Origin: Auanema rhodensis | Taxonomy: Eukaryota > Nematoda > Chromadorea > Rhabditida > Rhabditidae | Assembly (NCBI GenBank): GCA_964057225.1 | Contig: CAXKVF010000093.1 | Location: 1 to 64,000, forward strand | Length of the DNA: 64,000 bases | Direction: 5' to 3' | The notes under the pieces: model-generated | What the model saw: only the letters and a program-made list of their open reading frames with translations | The model's database searches: none | What the model was told of the DNA's origin: nothing | Position numbers and translations under genes: made by a program | Shown: positions 11,440 through 24,900 of the stretch, in pieces | How the letters are laid out: every line of letters begins with the position of its first letter | Position numbering within the stretch: position 1 is the first letter of the stretch

Positions 11440-13903
11440 ACCAAGTGCACATCACGTGTACATTTAATTAGCATAAATTAAAGTTCACGTAAATTTCAAA
11501 GTCATGGTTACCATGAAGCAATATCAAGAAAAATTTGTTTTTAGACTAATATGGACATGGGGAATCTAATTTTGAAAACCGCATCTCTTTATCTTTCACG
11601 TGAAGCGAGTTACATACCAAGTGCACATCACGTGTACATTTAATTAGCATAAATTAAAGTTCACGTAAATTTCAAAGTCATGGTTACCATGCACCAATAT
11701 CAATAAAAATTTGTTTTTAGACTAATATGGACATGGGGAATCTAATTTTGAAAACCGCATCTCTTTATCTTTCACGTGAAGCGAGTTACATACCAAGTGC
11801 ACATCACGTGTACATTTAATTAGCATAAATTAAAGTTCACGTAAATTTCAAAGTCATGGTTACCATGCACCAATATCAATAAAAATTTGTTTTTAGACTA
11901 ATATGGACATGGGGAATCTAATTTTGAAAACCGCATCTCTTTATCTTTCACGTGAAGCGAGTTACATACCAAGTGCACATCACGTGTACATTTAATTAGC
12001 ATAAATTAAAGTTCACGTAAATTTCAAAGTCATGGTTACCATGAACAAATATCGATAAAAATTTGTTTTTAGACTAATATGGACATGGGGAATCTAATTT
12101 TGAAAACCGCATCTCTTTATCTTTCACGTGAAGCGAGTTACATACCAAGTGCACATCACGTGTACATTTAATTAGCATAAATTAAAGTTCACGTAAATTT
12201 CAAAGTCATGGTTACCATGAACAAATATCGATAAAAATTTGTTTTTAGACTAATATGGACATGGGGAATCTAATTTTGAAAACCGCATCTCTTTATCTTT
12301 CACGTGAAGCGAGTTACATACCAAGTGCACATCACGTGTACATTTAATTAGCATAAATTAAAGTTCACGTAAATTTCAAAGTCATGGTTACCATGCACCA
12401 ATATCAATAAAAATTTGTTTTTAGACTAATATGGACATGGGGAATCTAATTTTGAAAACCGCATCTCTTTATCTTTCACGTGAAGCGAGTTACATACCAA
12501 GTGCCCATCACGTGTACATTTAATTAGCATAAATTAAAGTTCACGTAAATTTCAAAGTCATGGTTACCATGCACCAATATCAATAAAAATTTGTTTTTAG
12601 ACTAATATGGACATGGGGAATCTAATTTTGAAAACCGCATCTCCTTATCTTTCACGTGAAGCGAGTTACATACCAAGTGCACATCACGTGTACATTTAAT
12701 TAGCATAAATTAAAGTTCACGTAAATTTCAAAGTCATGGTTACCATGAAGCAATATCAAGAAAAATTTGTTTTTAGACTAATATGGACATGGGGAATCTA
12801 ATTTTGAAAACCGCATCTCTTTATCTTTCACGTGAAGCGAGTTACATACCAAGTGCACATCACGTGTACATTTAATTAGCATAAATTAAAGTTCACGTAA
12901 ATTTCAAAGTCATGGTTACCATGCACCAATATCAATAAAAATTTGTTTTTAGACTAATATGGACATGGGGAATCTAATTTGGAAAACCGCATCTCTTTAT
13001 CTTTCACGTGAAGCGAGTTACATACCAAGTGCACATCACGTGTACATTTAATTAGCATAAATTAAAGTTCACGTAAATTTCAAAGTCATGGTTACCATGC
13101 ACCAATATCAATAAAAATTTGTTTTTAGACTAATATGGACATGGGGAATCTAATTTTGAAAACCGCATCTCTTTATCTTTCACGTGAAGCGAGTTACATA
13201 CCAAGTGCACATCACGTGTACATTTAATTAGCATAAATTAAAGTTCACGTAAATTTCAAAGTCATGGTTACCATGAACAAATATCAATAAAAATTTGTTT
13301 TTAGACTAATATGGACATGGGGAATCTAATTTTGAAAACCGCATCTCTTTATCTTTCACGTGAAGCGAGTTACATACCAAGTGCACATCACGTGTACATT
13401 TAATTAGCATAAATTAAAGTTCACGTAAATTTCAAAGTCATGGTTACCATGCACCAATATCAATAAAAATTTGTTTTTAGACTAATATGGACATGGGGAA
13501 TCTAATTTTGAAAACCGCATCTCTTTATCTTTCACGTGAAGCGAGTTACATACCAAGTGCACATCACGTGTACATTTAATTAGCATAAATTAAAGTTCAC
13601 GTAAATTTCAAAGTCATGGTTACCATGAACCAATATCAATAAAAATTTGTTTTTAGACTAATATGGACATGGGGAATCTAATTTTGAAAACCGCATCTCT
13701 TTATCTTTCACGTGAAGCGAGTTACATACCAAGTGCACATCACGTGTACATTTAATTAGCATAAATTAAAGTTCACGTAAATTTCAAAGTCATGGTTACC
13801 ATGCACCAATATCAATAAAAATTTGTTTTTAGACTAATATGGACATGGGGAATCTAATTTTGAAAACCGCATCTCCTTATCTTTCACGTGAAGCGAGTTA
13901 CAT
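11440..13903 (+). repeat. Two related 7-monomer segments headed by GAAGCAATATCAAG
   Basis: Segment 11440-12671 reads GAAGCA, common, common, GAACAA+CGAT, GAACAA+CGAT, common, C10+C149. Segment 12672-13903 reads GAAGCA, common (with TTGGAAAACC), common, GAACAA+CAAT, common, A77, C149. The shared head (G79 plus AAGAAAA) and shared A79 (GAACAAAT) monomers show that the two are duplicates that have since diverged. The counterpart in the other large copy is 17776-20063. Confidence 0.75.
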
Positions 13904-15839
13904 ACCAAGTGCACATCACGTGTACATTTAATTAGCATAAATTAAAGTTCACGTAAATTTCAAAGTCATGGTTACCATGCACCAATGTCAATAAAAATTT
14001 GTTTTTAGACTAATATGGACATGGGGAATCTAATTTTGAAAACCGCAACACTTCATCTTTCACGTGAAGCGAGTTACATACCAAGTGCACATCACGTGTA
14101 CATTTAATTAGCATAAATTAAAGTTCACGTAAATTTCAAAGTCATGGTTACCATGCACCAATATCAATAAAAATTTGTTTTTAGACTAATATGGACATGG
14201 GGAATCTAATTTTGAAAACCGCATCTCTTTATCTTTCACGTGAAGCGAGTTACATACCAAGTGCACATCACGTGTACATTTAATTAGCATAAATTAAAGT
14301 TCACGTAAATTTCAAAGTCATGGTTACCATGCACCAATGTCTATAAAAATTTGTTTTTAGACTAATATGGACATGGGGAATCTAATTTTGAAAACCGCAT
14401 CTCTTCATCTTTCACGTGAAGCGAGTTACATACCAAGTGCACATCACGTGTACATTTAATTAGCATAAATTAAAGTTCACGTAAATTTCAAAGTCATGGT
14501 TACCATGCACCAATATCAATAAAAATTTGTTTTTAGACTAATATGGACATGGGGAATCTAATTTTGAAAACCGCATCTCTTCATCTTTCACGTGAAGCGA
14601 GTTACATACCAAGTGCACATCACGTGTACATTTAATTAGCATAAATTAAAGTTCACGTAAATTTCAAAGTCATGGTTACCATGCACCAATATCAATAAAA
14701 ATTTGTTTTTAGACTAATATGGACATGGGGAATCTAATTTTGAAAACCGCATCTCTTTATCTTTCACGTGAAGCGAGTTACATACCAAGTGCACATCACG
14801 TGTACATTTAATTAGCATAAATTAAAGTTCACGTAAATTTCAAAGTCATGGTTACCATGCACCAATGTCAATAAAAATTTGTTTTTAGACTAATATGGAC
14901 ATGGGGAATCTAATTTTGAAAACCGCATCTCTTCATCTTTCACGTGAAGCGAGTTACATACCAAGTGCACATCACGTGTACATTTAATTAGCATAAATTA
15001 AAGTTCACGTAAATTTCAAAGTCATGGTTACCATGCACCAATATCAATAAAAATTTGTTTTTAGACTAATATGGACATGGGGAATCTAATTTTGAAAACC
15101 GCATCTCTTTATCTTTCACGTGAAGCGAGTTACATACCAAGTGCACATCACGTGTACATTTAATTAGCATAAATTAAAGTTCACGTAAATTTCAAAGTCA
15201 TGGTTACCATGAACCAATATCAATAAAAATTTGTTTTTAGACTAATATGGACATGGGGAATCTAATTTTGAAAACCGCATCTCTTTATCTTTCACGTGAA
15301 GCGAGTTACATACCAAGTGCACATCACGTGTACATTTAATTAGCATAAATTAAAGTTCACGTAACTTTCAAAGTCATGGTTACCATGCACCAATATCAAT
15401 AAAAATTTGTTTTTAGACTAATATGGACATGGGGAATCTAATTTTGAAAATCGCATCTCTTTATCTTTCACGTGAAGCGAGTTACATACCAAGTGCACAT
15501 CACGTGTACATTTAATTAGCATAAATTAAAGTTCACGTAAATTTCAAAGTCATGGTTACCATGAACCAATATCAATAAAAATTTGTTTTTAGACTAATAT
15601 GGACATGGGGAATCTAATTTTGAAAACCGCATCTCTTTAGCTTTCACGTGAAGCGAGTTACATACCAAGTGCACATCACGTGTACATTTAATTAGCATAA
15701 ATTAAAGTTCACGTAAATTTCAAAGTCATGGTTACCATGCACCAATATCAATAAAAATTTGTTTTTAAACTAATATGGACATGGGGAATCTAATTTTGAA
15801 AACCGCATCTCTTTATCTTTCACGTGAAGCGAGTTACAT

Positions 15840-16015
15840 ACCAAGTGCACATCACGTGTACATTTAATTAGCATAAATTAAAGTTCACGTAAATTTCAAA
15901 GTCATGGTTACCATGCACCAATGTCAATAAAAATTTGTTTTTAGACTAATATGGACATGGGGAATCTAATTTTGAAAACCGCATCTCTTCATCTTTCACG
16001 TGAAGCGAGTTACAT
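15840..16015 (+). repeat. Single G84+C151 monomer between the two large copies
   Basis: This monomer sits between the end of matched copy 1 (15839) and the start of matched copy 2 (16016). It is close to the monomers at 9504 and 9856 that flank the start of copy 1, differing from 9504 at position 84. It is the likely seam of the duplication, so the true breakpoint is uncertain by about one monomer. Confidence 0.6.
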
Positions 16016-19000
16016 ACCAAGTGCACATCACGTGTACATTTAATTAGCATAAATTAAAGTTCACGTAAATTTCAAAGTCATGGTTACCATGCACCAATAT
16101 CAATAAAAATTTGTTTTTAGACTAATATGGACATGGGGAATCTAATTTTGAAAACCGCATCTCTTTATCTTTCACGTGAAGCGAGTTACATACCAAGTGC
16201 ACATCACGTGTACATTTAATTAGCATAAATTAAAGTTCACGTAAATTTCAAAGTCATGGTTACCATGCACCAATGTCAATAAAAATTTGTTTTTAGACTA
16301 ATATGGACATGGGGAATCTAATTTTGAAAACCGCATCTCTTCATCTTTCACGTGAAGCGAGTTACATTCCAAGTGCACATCACGTGTACATTTAATTAGC
16401 ATAAATTAAAGTTCACGTAAATTTCAAAGTCATGGTTACCATGCACCAATATCAATAAAAATTTGTTTTTAGACTAATATGGACATGGGGAATCTAATTT
16501 TGAAAACCGCATCTCTTTATCTTTCACGTGAAGCGAGTTACATACCAAGTGCACATCACGTGTACATTTAATTAGCATAAATTAAAGTTCACGTAAATTT
16601 CAAAGTCATGGTTACCATGAACCAATATCAATAAAAATTTGTTTTTAGACTAATATGGACATGGGGAATCTAATTTTGAAAACCGCATCTCTTTATCTTT
16701 CACGTGAAGCGAGTTACATACCAAGTGCCCATCACGTGTACATTTAATTAGCATAAATTAAAGTTCACGTAAATTTCAAAGTCATGGTTACCATGCACCA
16801 ATATCAATAAAAATTTGTTTTTAGACTAATATGGACATGGGGAATCTAATTTTGAAAACCGCATCTCTTCATCTTTCACGTGAAGCGAGTTACATACCAA
16901 GTGCACATCACGTGTACATTTAATTAGCATAAATTAAAGTTCACGTAAATTTCAAAGTCATGGTTACCATGCACCAATATCAATAAAAATTTGTTTTTAG
17001 ACTAATATGGACATGGGGAATCTAATTTTGAAAACCGCATCTCTTTATCTTTCACGTGAAGCGAGTTACATACCAAGTGCACATCACGTGTACATTTAAT
17101 TAGCATAAATTAAAGTTCACGTAAATTTCAAAGTCATGGTTACCATGCACCAATGTCAATAAAAATTTGTTTTTAGACTAATATGGACATGGGGAATCTA
17201 ATTTTGAAAACCGCATCTCTTCATCTTTCACGTGAAGCGAGTTACATTCCAAGTGCACATCACGTGTACATTTAATTAGCATAAATTAAAGTTCACGTAA
17301 ATTTCAAAGTCATGGTTACCATGCACCAATATCAATAAAAATTTGTTTTTAGACTAATATGGACATGGGGAATCTAATTTTGAAAACCGCATCTCTTTAT
17401 CTTTCACGTGAAGCGAGTTACATACCAAGTGCACATCACGTGTACATTTAATTAGCATAAATTAAAGTTCACGTAAATTTCAAAGTCATGGTTACCATGA
17501 ACCAATATCAATAAAAATTTGTTTTTAGACTAATATGGACATGGGGAATCTAATTTTGAAAACCGCATCTCTTTATCTTTCACGTGAAGCGAGTTACATA
17601 CCAAGTGCCCATCACGTGTACATTTAATTAGCATAAATTAAAGTTCACGTAAATTTCAAAGCCATGGTTACCATGCACCAATATCAATAAAAATTTGTTT
17701 TTAGACTAATATGGACATGGGGAATCTAATTTTGAAAACCGCATCTCCTTATCTTTCACGTGAAGCGAGTTACATACCAAGTGCACATCACGTGTACATT
17801 TAATTAGCATAAATTAAAGTTCACGTAAATTTCAAAGTCATGGTTACCATGAAGCAATATCAAGAAAAATTTGTTTTTAGACTAATATGGACATGGGGAA
17901 TCTAATTTTGAAAACCGCATCTCTTTATCTTTCACGTGAAGCGAGTTACATACCAAGTGCACATCACGTGTACATTTAATTAGCATAAATTAAAGTTCAC
18001 GTAAATTTCAAAGTCATGGTTACCATGCACCAATATCAATAAAAATTTGTTTTTAGACTAATATGGACATGGGGAATCTAATTTTGAAAACCGCATCTCT
18101 TTATCTTTCACGTGAAGCGAGTTACATACCAAGTGCACATCACGTGTACATTTAATTAGCATAAATTAAAGTTCACGTAAATTTCAAAGTCATGGTTACC
18201 ATGCACCAATATCAATAAAAATTTGTTTTTAGACTAATATGGACATGGGGAATCTAATTTTGAAAACCGCATCTCTTTATCTTTCACGTGAAGCGAGTTA
18301 CATACCAAGTGCACATCACGTGTACATTTAATTAGCATAAATTAAAGTTCACGTAAATTTCAAAGTCATGGTTACCATGAACAAATATCAATAAAAATTT
18401 GTTTTTAGACTAATATGGACATGGGGAATCTAATTTTGAAAACCGCATCTCTTTATCTTTCACGTGAAGCGAGTTACATACCAAGTGCACATCACGTGTA
18501 CATTTAATTAGCATAAATTAAAGTTCACGTAAATTTCAAAGTCATGGTTACCATGCACCAATATCAATAAAAATTTGTTTTTAGACTAATATGGACATGG
18601 GGAATCTAATTTTGAAAACCGCATCTCTTTATCTTTCACGTGAAGCGAGTTACATACCAAGTGCCCATCACGTGTACATTTAATTAGCATAAATTAAAGT
18701 TCACGTAAATTTCAAAGTCATGGTTACCATGCACCAATATCAATAAAAATTTGTTTTTAGACTAATATGGACATGGGGAATCTAATTTTGAAAACCGCAT
18801 CTCCTTATCTTTCACGTGAAGCGAGTTACATACCAAGTGCACATCACGTGTACATTTAATTAGCATAAATTAAAGTTCACGTAAATTTCAAAGTCATGGT
18901 TACCATGAAGCAATATCAAGAAAAATTTGTTTTTAGACTAATATGGACATGGGGAATCTAATTTTGAAAACCGCATCTCTTTATCTTTCACGTGAAGCGA

Positions 19001-21999
19001 GTTACATACCAAGTGCACATCACGTGTACATTTAATTAGCATAAATTAAAGTTCACGTAAATTTCAAAGTCATGGTTACCATGCACCAATATCAATAAAA
19101 ATTTGTTTTTAGACTAATATGGACATGGGGAATCTAATTTTGAAAACCGCATCTCTTTATCTTTCACGTGAAGCGAGTTACATACCAAGTGCACATCACG
19201 TGTACATTTAATTAGCATAAATTAAAGTTCACGTAAATTTCAAAGTCATGGTTACCATGCACCAATATCAATAAAAATTTGTTTTTAGACTAATATGGAC
19301 ATGGGGAATCTAATTTTGAAAACCGCATCTCTTTATCTTTCACGTGAAGCGAGTTACATACCAAGTGCACATCACGTGTACATTTAATTAGCATAAATTA
19401 AAGTTCACGTAAATTTCAAAGTCATGGTTACCATGAACAAATATCAATAAAAATTTGTTTTTAGACTAATATGGACATGGGGAATCTAATTTTGAAAACC
19501 GCATCTCTTTATCTTTCACGTGAAGCGAGTTACATACCAAGTGCACATCACGTGTACATTTAATTAGCATAAATTAAAGTTCACGTAAATTTCAAAGTCA
19601 TGGTTACCATGCACCAATATCAATAAAAATTTGTTTTTAGACTAATATGGACATGGGGAATCTAATTTTGAAAACCGCATCTCTTTATCTTTCACGTGAA
19701 GCGAGTTACATACCAAGTGCACATCACGTGTACATTTAATTAGCATAAATTAAAGTTCACGTAAATTTCAAAGTCATGGTTACCATGAACCAATATCAAT
19801 AAAAATTTGTTTTTAGACTAATATGGACATGGGGAATCTAATTTTGAAAACCGCATCTCTTTATCTTTCACGTGAAGCGAGTTACATACCAAGTGCACAT
19901 CACGTGTACATTTAATTAGCATAAATTAAAGTTCACGTAAATTTCAAAGTCATGGTTACCATGCACCAATATCAATAAAAATTTGTTTTTAGACTAATAT
20001 GGACATGGGGAATCTAATTTTGAAAACCGCATCTCCTTATCTTTCACGTGAAGCGAGTTACATACCAAGTGCACATCACGTGTACATTTAATTAGCATAA
20101 ATTAAAGTTCACGTAAATTTCAAAGTCATGGTTACCATGCACCAATGTCAATAAAAATTTGTTTTTAGACTAATATGGACATGGGGAATCTAATTTTGAA
20201 AACCGCAACACTTCATCTTTCACGTGAAGCGAGTTACATACCAAGTGCACATCACGTGTACATTTAATTAGCATAAATTAAAGTTCACGTAAATTTCAAA
20301 GTCATGGTTACCATGCACCAATATCAATAAAAATTTGTTTTTAGACTAATATGGACATGGGGAATCTAATTTTGAAAACCGCATCTCTTTATCTTTCACG
20401 TGAAGCGAGTTACATACCAAGTGCACATCACGTGTACATTTAATTAGCATAAATTAAAGTTCACGTAAATTTCAAAGTCATGGTTACCATGCACCAATGT
20501 CTATAAAAATTTGTTTTTAGACTAATATGGACATGGGGAATCTAATTTTGAAAACCGCATCTCTTCATCTTTCACGTGAAGCGAGTTACATACCAAGTGC
20601 ACATCACGTGTACATTTAATTAGCATAAATTAAAGTTCACGTAAATTTCAAAGTCATGGTTACCATGCACCAATATCAATAAAAATTTGTTTTTAGACTA
20701 ATATGGACATGGGGAATCTAATTTTGAAAACCGCATCTCTTCATCTTTCACGTGAAGCGAGTTACATACCAAGTGCACATCACGTGTACATTTAATTAGC
20801 ATAAATTAAAGTTCACGTAAATTTCAAAGTCATGGTTACCATGCACCAATATCAATAAAAATTTGTTTTTAGACTAATATGGACATGGGGAATCTAATTT
20901 TGAAAACCGCATCTCTTTATCTTTCACGTGAAGCGAGTTACATACCAAGTGCACATCACGTGTACATTTAATTAGCATAAATTAAAGTTCACGTAAATTT
21001 CAAAGTCATGGTTACCATGCACCAATGTCAATAAAAATTTGTTTTTAGACTAATATGGACATGGGGAATCTAATTTTGAAAACCGCATCTCTTCATCTTT
21101 CACGTGAAGCGAGTTACATACCAAGTGCACATCACGTGTACATTTAATTAGCATAAATTAAAGTTCACGTAAATTTCAAAGTCATGGTTACCATGCACCA
21201 ATATCAATAAAAATTTGTTTTTAGACTAATATGGACATGGGGAATCTAATTTTGAAAACCGCATCTCTTTATCTTTCACGTGAAGCGAGTTACATACCAA
21301 GTGCACATCACGTGTACATTTAATTAGCATAAATTAAAGTTCACGTAAATTTCAAAGTCATGGTTACCATGAACCAATATCAATAAAAATTTGTTTTTAG
21401 ACTAATATGGACATGGGGAATCTAATTTTGAAAACCGCATCTCTTTATCTTTCACGTGAAGCGAGTTACATACCAAGTGCACATCACGTGTACATTTAAT
21501 TAGCATAAATTAAAGTTCACGTAACTTTCAAAGTCATGGTTACCATGCACCAATATCAATAAAAATTTGTTTTTAGACTAATATGGACATGGGGAATCTA
21601 ATTTTGAAAATCGCATCTCTTTATCTTTCACGTGAAGCGAGTTACATACCAAGTGCACATCACGTGTACATTTAATTAGCATAAATTAAAGTTCACGTAA
21701 ATTTCAAAGTCATGGTTACCATGAACCAATATCAATAAAAATTTGTTTTTAGACTAATATGGACATGGGGAATCTAATTTTGAAAACCGCATCTCTTTAT
21801 CTTTCACGTGAAGCGAGTTACATACCAAGTGCACATCACGTGTACATTTAATTAGCATAAATTAAAGTTCACGTAAATTTCAAAGTCATGGTTACCATGC
21901 ACCAATATCAATAAAAATTTGTTTTTAAACTAATATGGACATGGGGAATCTAATTTTGAAAACCGCATCTCTTTATCTTTCACGTGAAGCGAGTTACAT
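16016..21999 (+). repeat. Large ~6 kb duplicated block, copy 2 (34 monomers)
   Basis: This block repeats 9680-15839 with one monomer fewer. Private differences are few: GCCATGG in the monomer at 17600, and restoration or retention of CTTTATC at 21648 where copy 1 (15488) has CTTTAGC. The match ends after the A105 monomer at 21824: the next monomer (22000) has CTTTAAC, while the copy 1 neighbour (15840) is G84+C151. The near identity over ~6 kb implies a recent unequal exchange or segmental duplication. Confidence 0.9.
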
Positions 22000-24900
22000 A
22001 CCAAGTGCACATCACGTGTACATTTAATTAGCATAAATTAAAGTTCACGTAAATTTCAAAGTCATGGTTACCATGCACCAATATCAATAAAAATTTGTTT
22101 TTAGACTAATATGGACATGGGGAATCTAATTTTGAAAACCGCATCTCTTTAACTTTCACGTGAAGCGAGTTACATACCAAGTGCACATCACGTGTACATT
22201 TAATTAGCATAAATTAAAGTTCACGTAAATTTCAAAGTCATGGTTACCATGAACCAATATCAATAAAAATTTGTTTTTAGACTAATATGGACATGGGGAA
22301 TCTAATTTTGAAAACCGCATCTCTTTATCTTTCACGTGAAGCGAGTTACATACCAAGTGCACATCACATGTACATTTAATTAGCATAAATTAAAGTTCAC
22401 GTAAATTTCAAAGTCATGGTTACCATGAACCAATATCAATAAAAATTTGTTTTTAGACTAATATGGACATGGGGAATCTAATTTTGAAAACCGCATCTCT
22501 TTATCTTTCACGTGAAGCGAGTTACATACCAAGTGCACATCACGTGTACATTTAATTAGCATAAATTAAAGTTCACGTAAATTTCAAAGTCATGGTTACC
22601 ATGCACCAATATCAATAAAAATTTGTTTTTCGACTAATATGGACATGGGGAATCTAATTTTGAAAACCGCATCTCCTTATCTTTCACGTGAAGCGAGTTA
22701 GATACCAAGTGCACATCACGTGTACATTTAATTAGCATAAATTAAAGTTCACGTAAATTTCAAAGTCATGGTTACCATGCACCAATATCAATAAAAATTT
22801 GTTTTTAGACTAATATGGACATGGGGAATCTAATTTTGAAAACCGTATCTCTTCATTTTTCACGTGAAGCGAGTTACATACCAAGTGCACATCACGTGTA
22901 CATTTAATTAGCATAAATTAAAGTTCACGTAAATTTCAAAGTCATGGTTACCATGCACCAATATCAATAAAAATTTGTTTTTAGACTAATATGGACATGG
23001 GGAATCTAATTTTGAAAACCGTATCTCTTCATTTTTCACGTGAAGCGAGTTACATATCAAGTGCACATCACGTGTACATTTAATTAGCATAAATTAAAGT
23101 TCACGTAAATTTCAAAGTCATGGTTACCATGCACCAATATCAATAAAAATTTGTTTTTAGACTAATATGGACATGGGGAATCTAATTTTGAAAACCGCAT
23201 CTCCTTATCTCTCACGTGAAGCGAGTTACATACCAAGTGCACATCACGTGTACATTTAATTAGCATAAATTAAAGTTCACGTAAATTTCAAAGTCATGGT
23301 TACCATGCACCAATATCAATAAAAATTTGTTTTTAGACTAATATGGACATGGGGAATCTAATTTTGAAAACCGTATCTCTTCATTTTTCACGTGAAGCGA
23401 GTTACATACCAAGTGCACATCACGTGTACATTTAATTAGCATAAATTAAAGTTCACGTAAATTTCAAAGTCATGGTTACCATGCACCAATATCAATAAAA
23501 ATTTGTTTTTAGACTAATATGGACATGGGGAATCTAATTTTGAAAACCGCATCTCTTTATCTTTCACGTGAAGCGAGTTACATACCAAGTGCACATCACG
23601 TGTACATTTAATTAGCATAAATTAAAGTTCACGTAAATTTCAAAGTCATGGTTACCATGAACCAATATCAATAAAAATTTGTTTTTAGACTAATATGGAC
23701 ATGGGGAATCTAATTTTGAAAACCGCATCTCTTTATCTTTCACGTGAAGCGAGTTACATACCAAGTGCACATCACGTGTACATTTAATTAGCATAAATTA
23801 AAGTTCACGTAAATTTCAAAGTCATGGTTACCATGCACCAATATCAATAAAAATTTGTTTTTAGACTAATATGGACATGGGGAATCTAATTTTGAAAACC
23901 GCATCTCTTTATCTTTCACGTGAAGCGAGTTACATACCAAGTGCACATCACGTGTACATTTAATTAGCATAAATTAAAGTTCACGTAAATTTCAAAGTCA
24001 TGGTTACCATGCACCAATATCAATAAAAATTTGTTTTTAAACTAATATGGACATGGGGAATCTAATTTTGAAAACCGCATCTCTTTATCTTTCACGTGAA
24101 GCGAGTTACATACCAAGTGCACATCACGTGTACATTTAATTAGCATAAATTAAAGTTCACGTAAATTTCAAAGTCATGGTTACCATGCACCAATATCAAT
24201 AAAAATTTGTTTTTAGACTAATATGGACATGGGGAATCTAATTTTGAAAACCGCATCTCTTTATCTTTCACGTGAAGCGAGTTACATACCAAGTGCACAT
24301 CACGTGTACATTTAATTAGCATAAATTAAAGTTCACGTAAATTTCAAAGTCATGGTTACCATGAACCAATATCAATAACAATTTGTTTTTAGACTAATAT
24401 GGACATGGGGAATCTAATTTTGAAAACCGCATCTCTTTATCTTTCACGTGAAGCGAGTTACATACCAAGTGCACATCACGTGTACATTTAATTAGCATAA
24501 ATTAAAGTTCACGTAAATTTCAAAGTCATGGTTACCATGAACCAATATCAATAAAAATTTGTTTTTAGACTAATATGGACATGGGGAATCTAATTTTGAA
24601 AACCGCATCTCTTTATCTTTCACGTGAAGCGAGTTACATACCAAGTGCACATCACGTGTACATTTAATTAGCATAAATTAAAGTTCACGTAAATTTCAAA
24701 GTCATGGTTACCATGAACCAATATCAATAACAATTTGTTTTTAGACTAATATGGACATAGGGAATCTAATTTTAAAAACCGCATCTCTTTATCTTTCACG
24801 TGAAGCGAGTTACATACCAAGTGCACATCACGTGTACATTTAATTAGCATAAATTAAAGTTCACGTAAATTTCAAAGTCATGGTTACCATGCACCAATAT

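Larger units (their letters stand above)
9680..15839 (+). repeat. Large ~6 kb duplicated block, copy 1 (35 monomers)
   Basis: This block is matched by 16016-21999. Rare shared variants fix the alignment. T1 (ACATTCCAAG) at 10032 and 10912 matches 16368 and 17248 at +6,336. GAAGCAATATCAAG at 11440 matches 17776 at +6,336, and at 12672 matches 18832 at +6,160. GCAACACTTC (13904), GTCTATAA (14256), GTAACTTTC with TCGC (15312) and TTTTTAAAC (15664) all match at +6,160. The offset drops by exactly one monomer between 11.5 and 12.7 kb because this copy has two consecutive GAACAAATATCGAT monomers (11968 and 12144) where the other has one GAACAAATATCAAT monomer (18304). Confidence 0.9.
1..21999 (+). 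repeat. Zone I of the array (C10, G84, C151 markers)
   Basis: This stretch holds 125 monomers and is recognised by variants rare or absent elsewhere. C10 (GTGCCCATC) occurs in monomers at 3168, 4048, 4576, 5456, 6160, 6336, 7040, 8448, 10384, 11264, 12496, 16720, 17600 and 18656. G84 (AATGTC) occurs at 7744, 7920, 9152, 9328, 9856, 10736, 13904, 14256, 14784, 15840, 16192, 17072, 20064, 20416 and 20944, usually together with C151 (CTTCATC). The first 2.8 kb is the most uniform part, with C77 in nearly all monomers. The right limit is where the ~6 kb duplication stops matching, near 22.0 kb. There is no gene in it. Confidence 0.85.
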
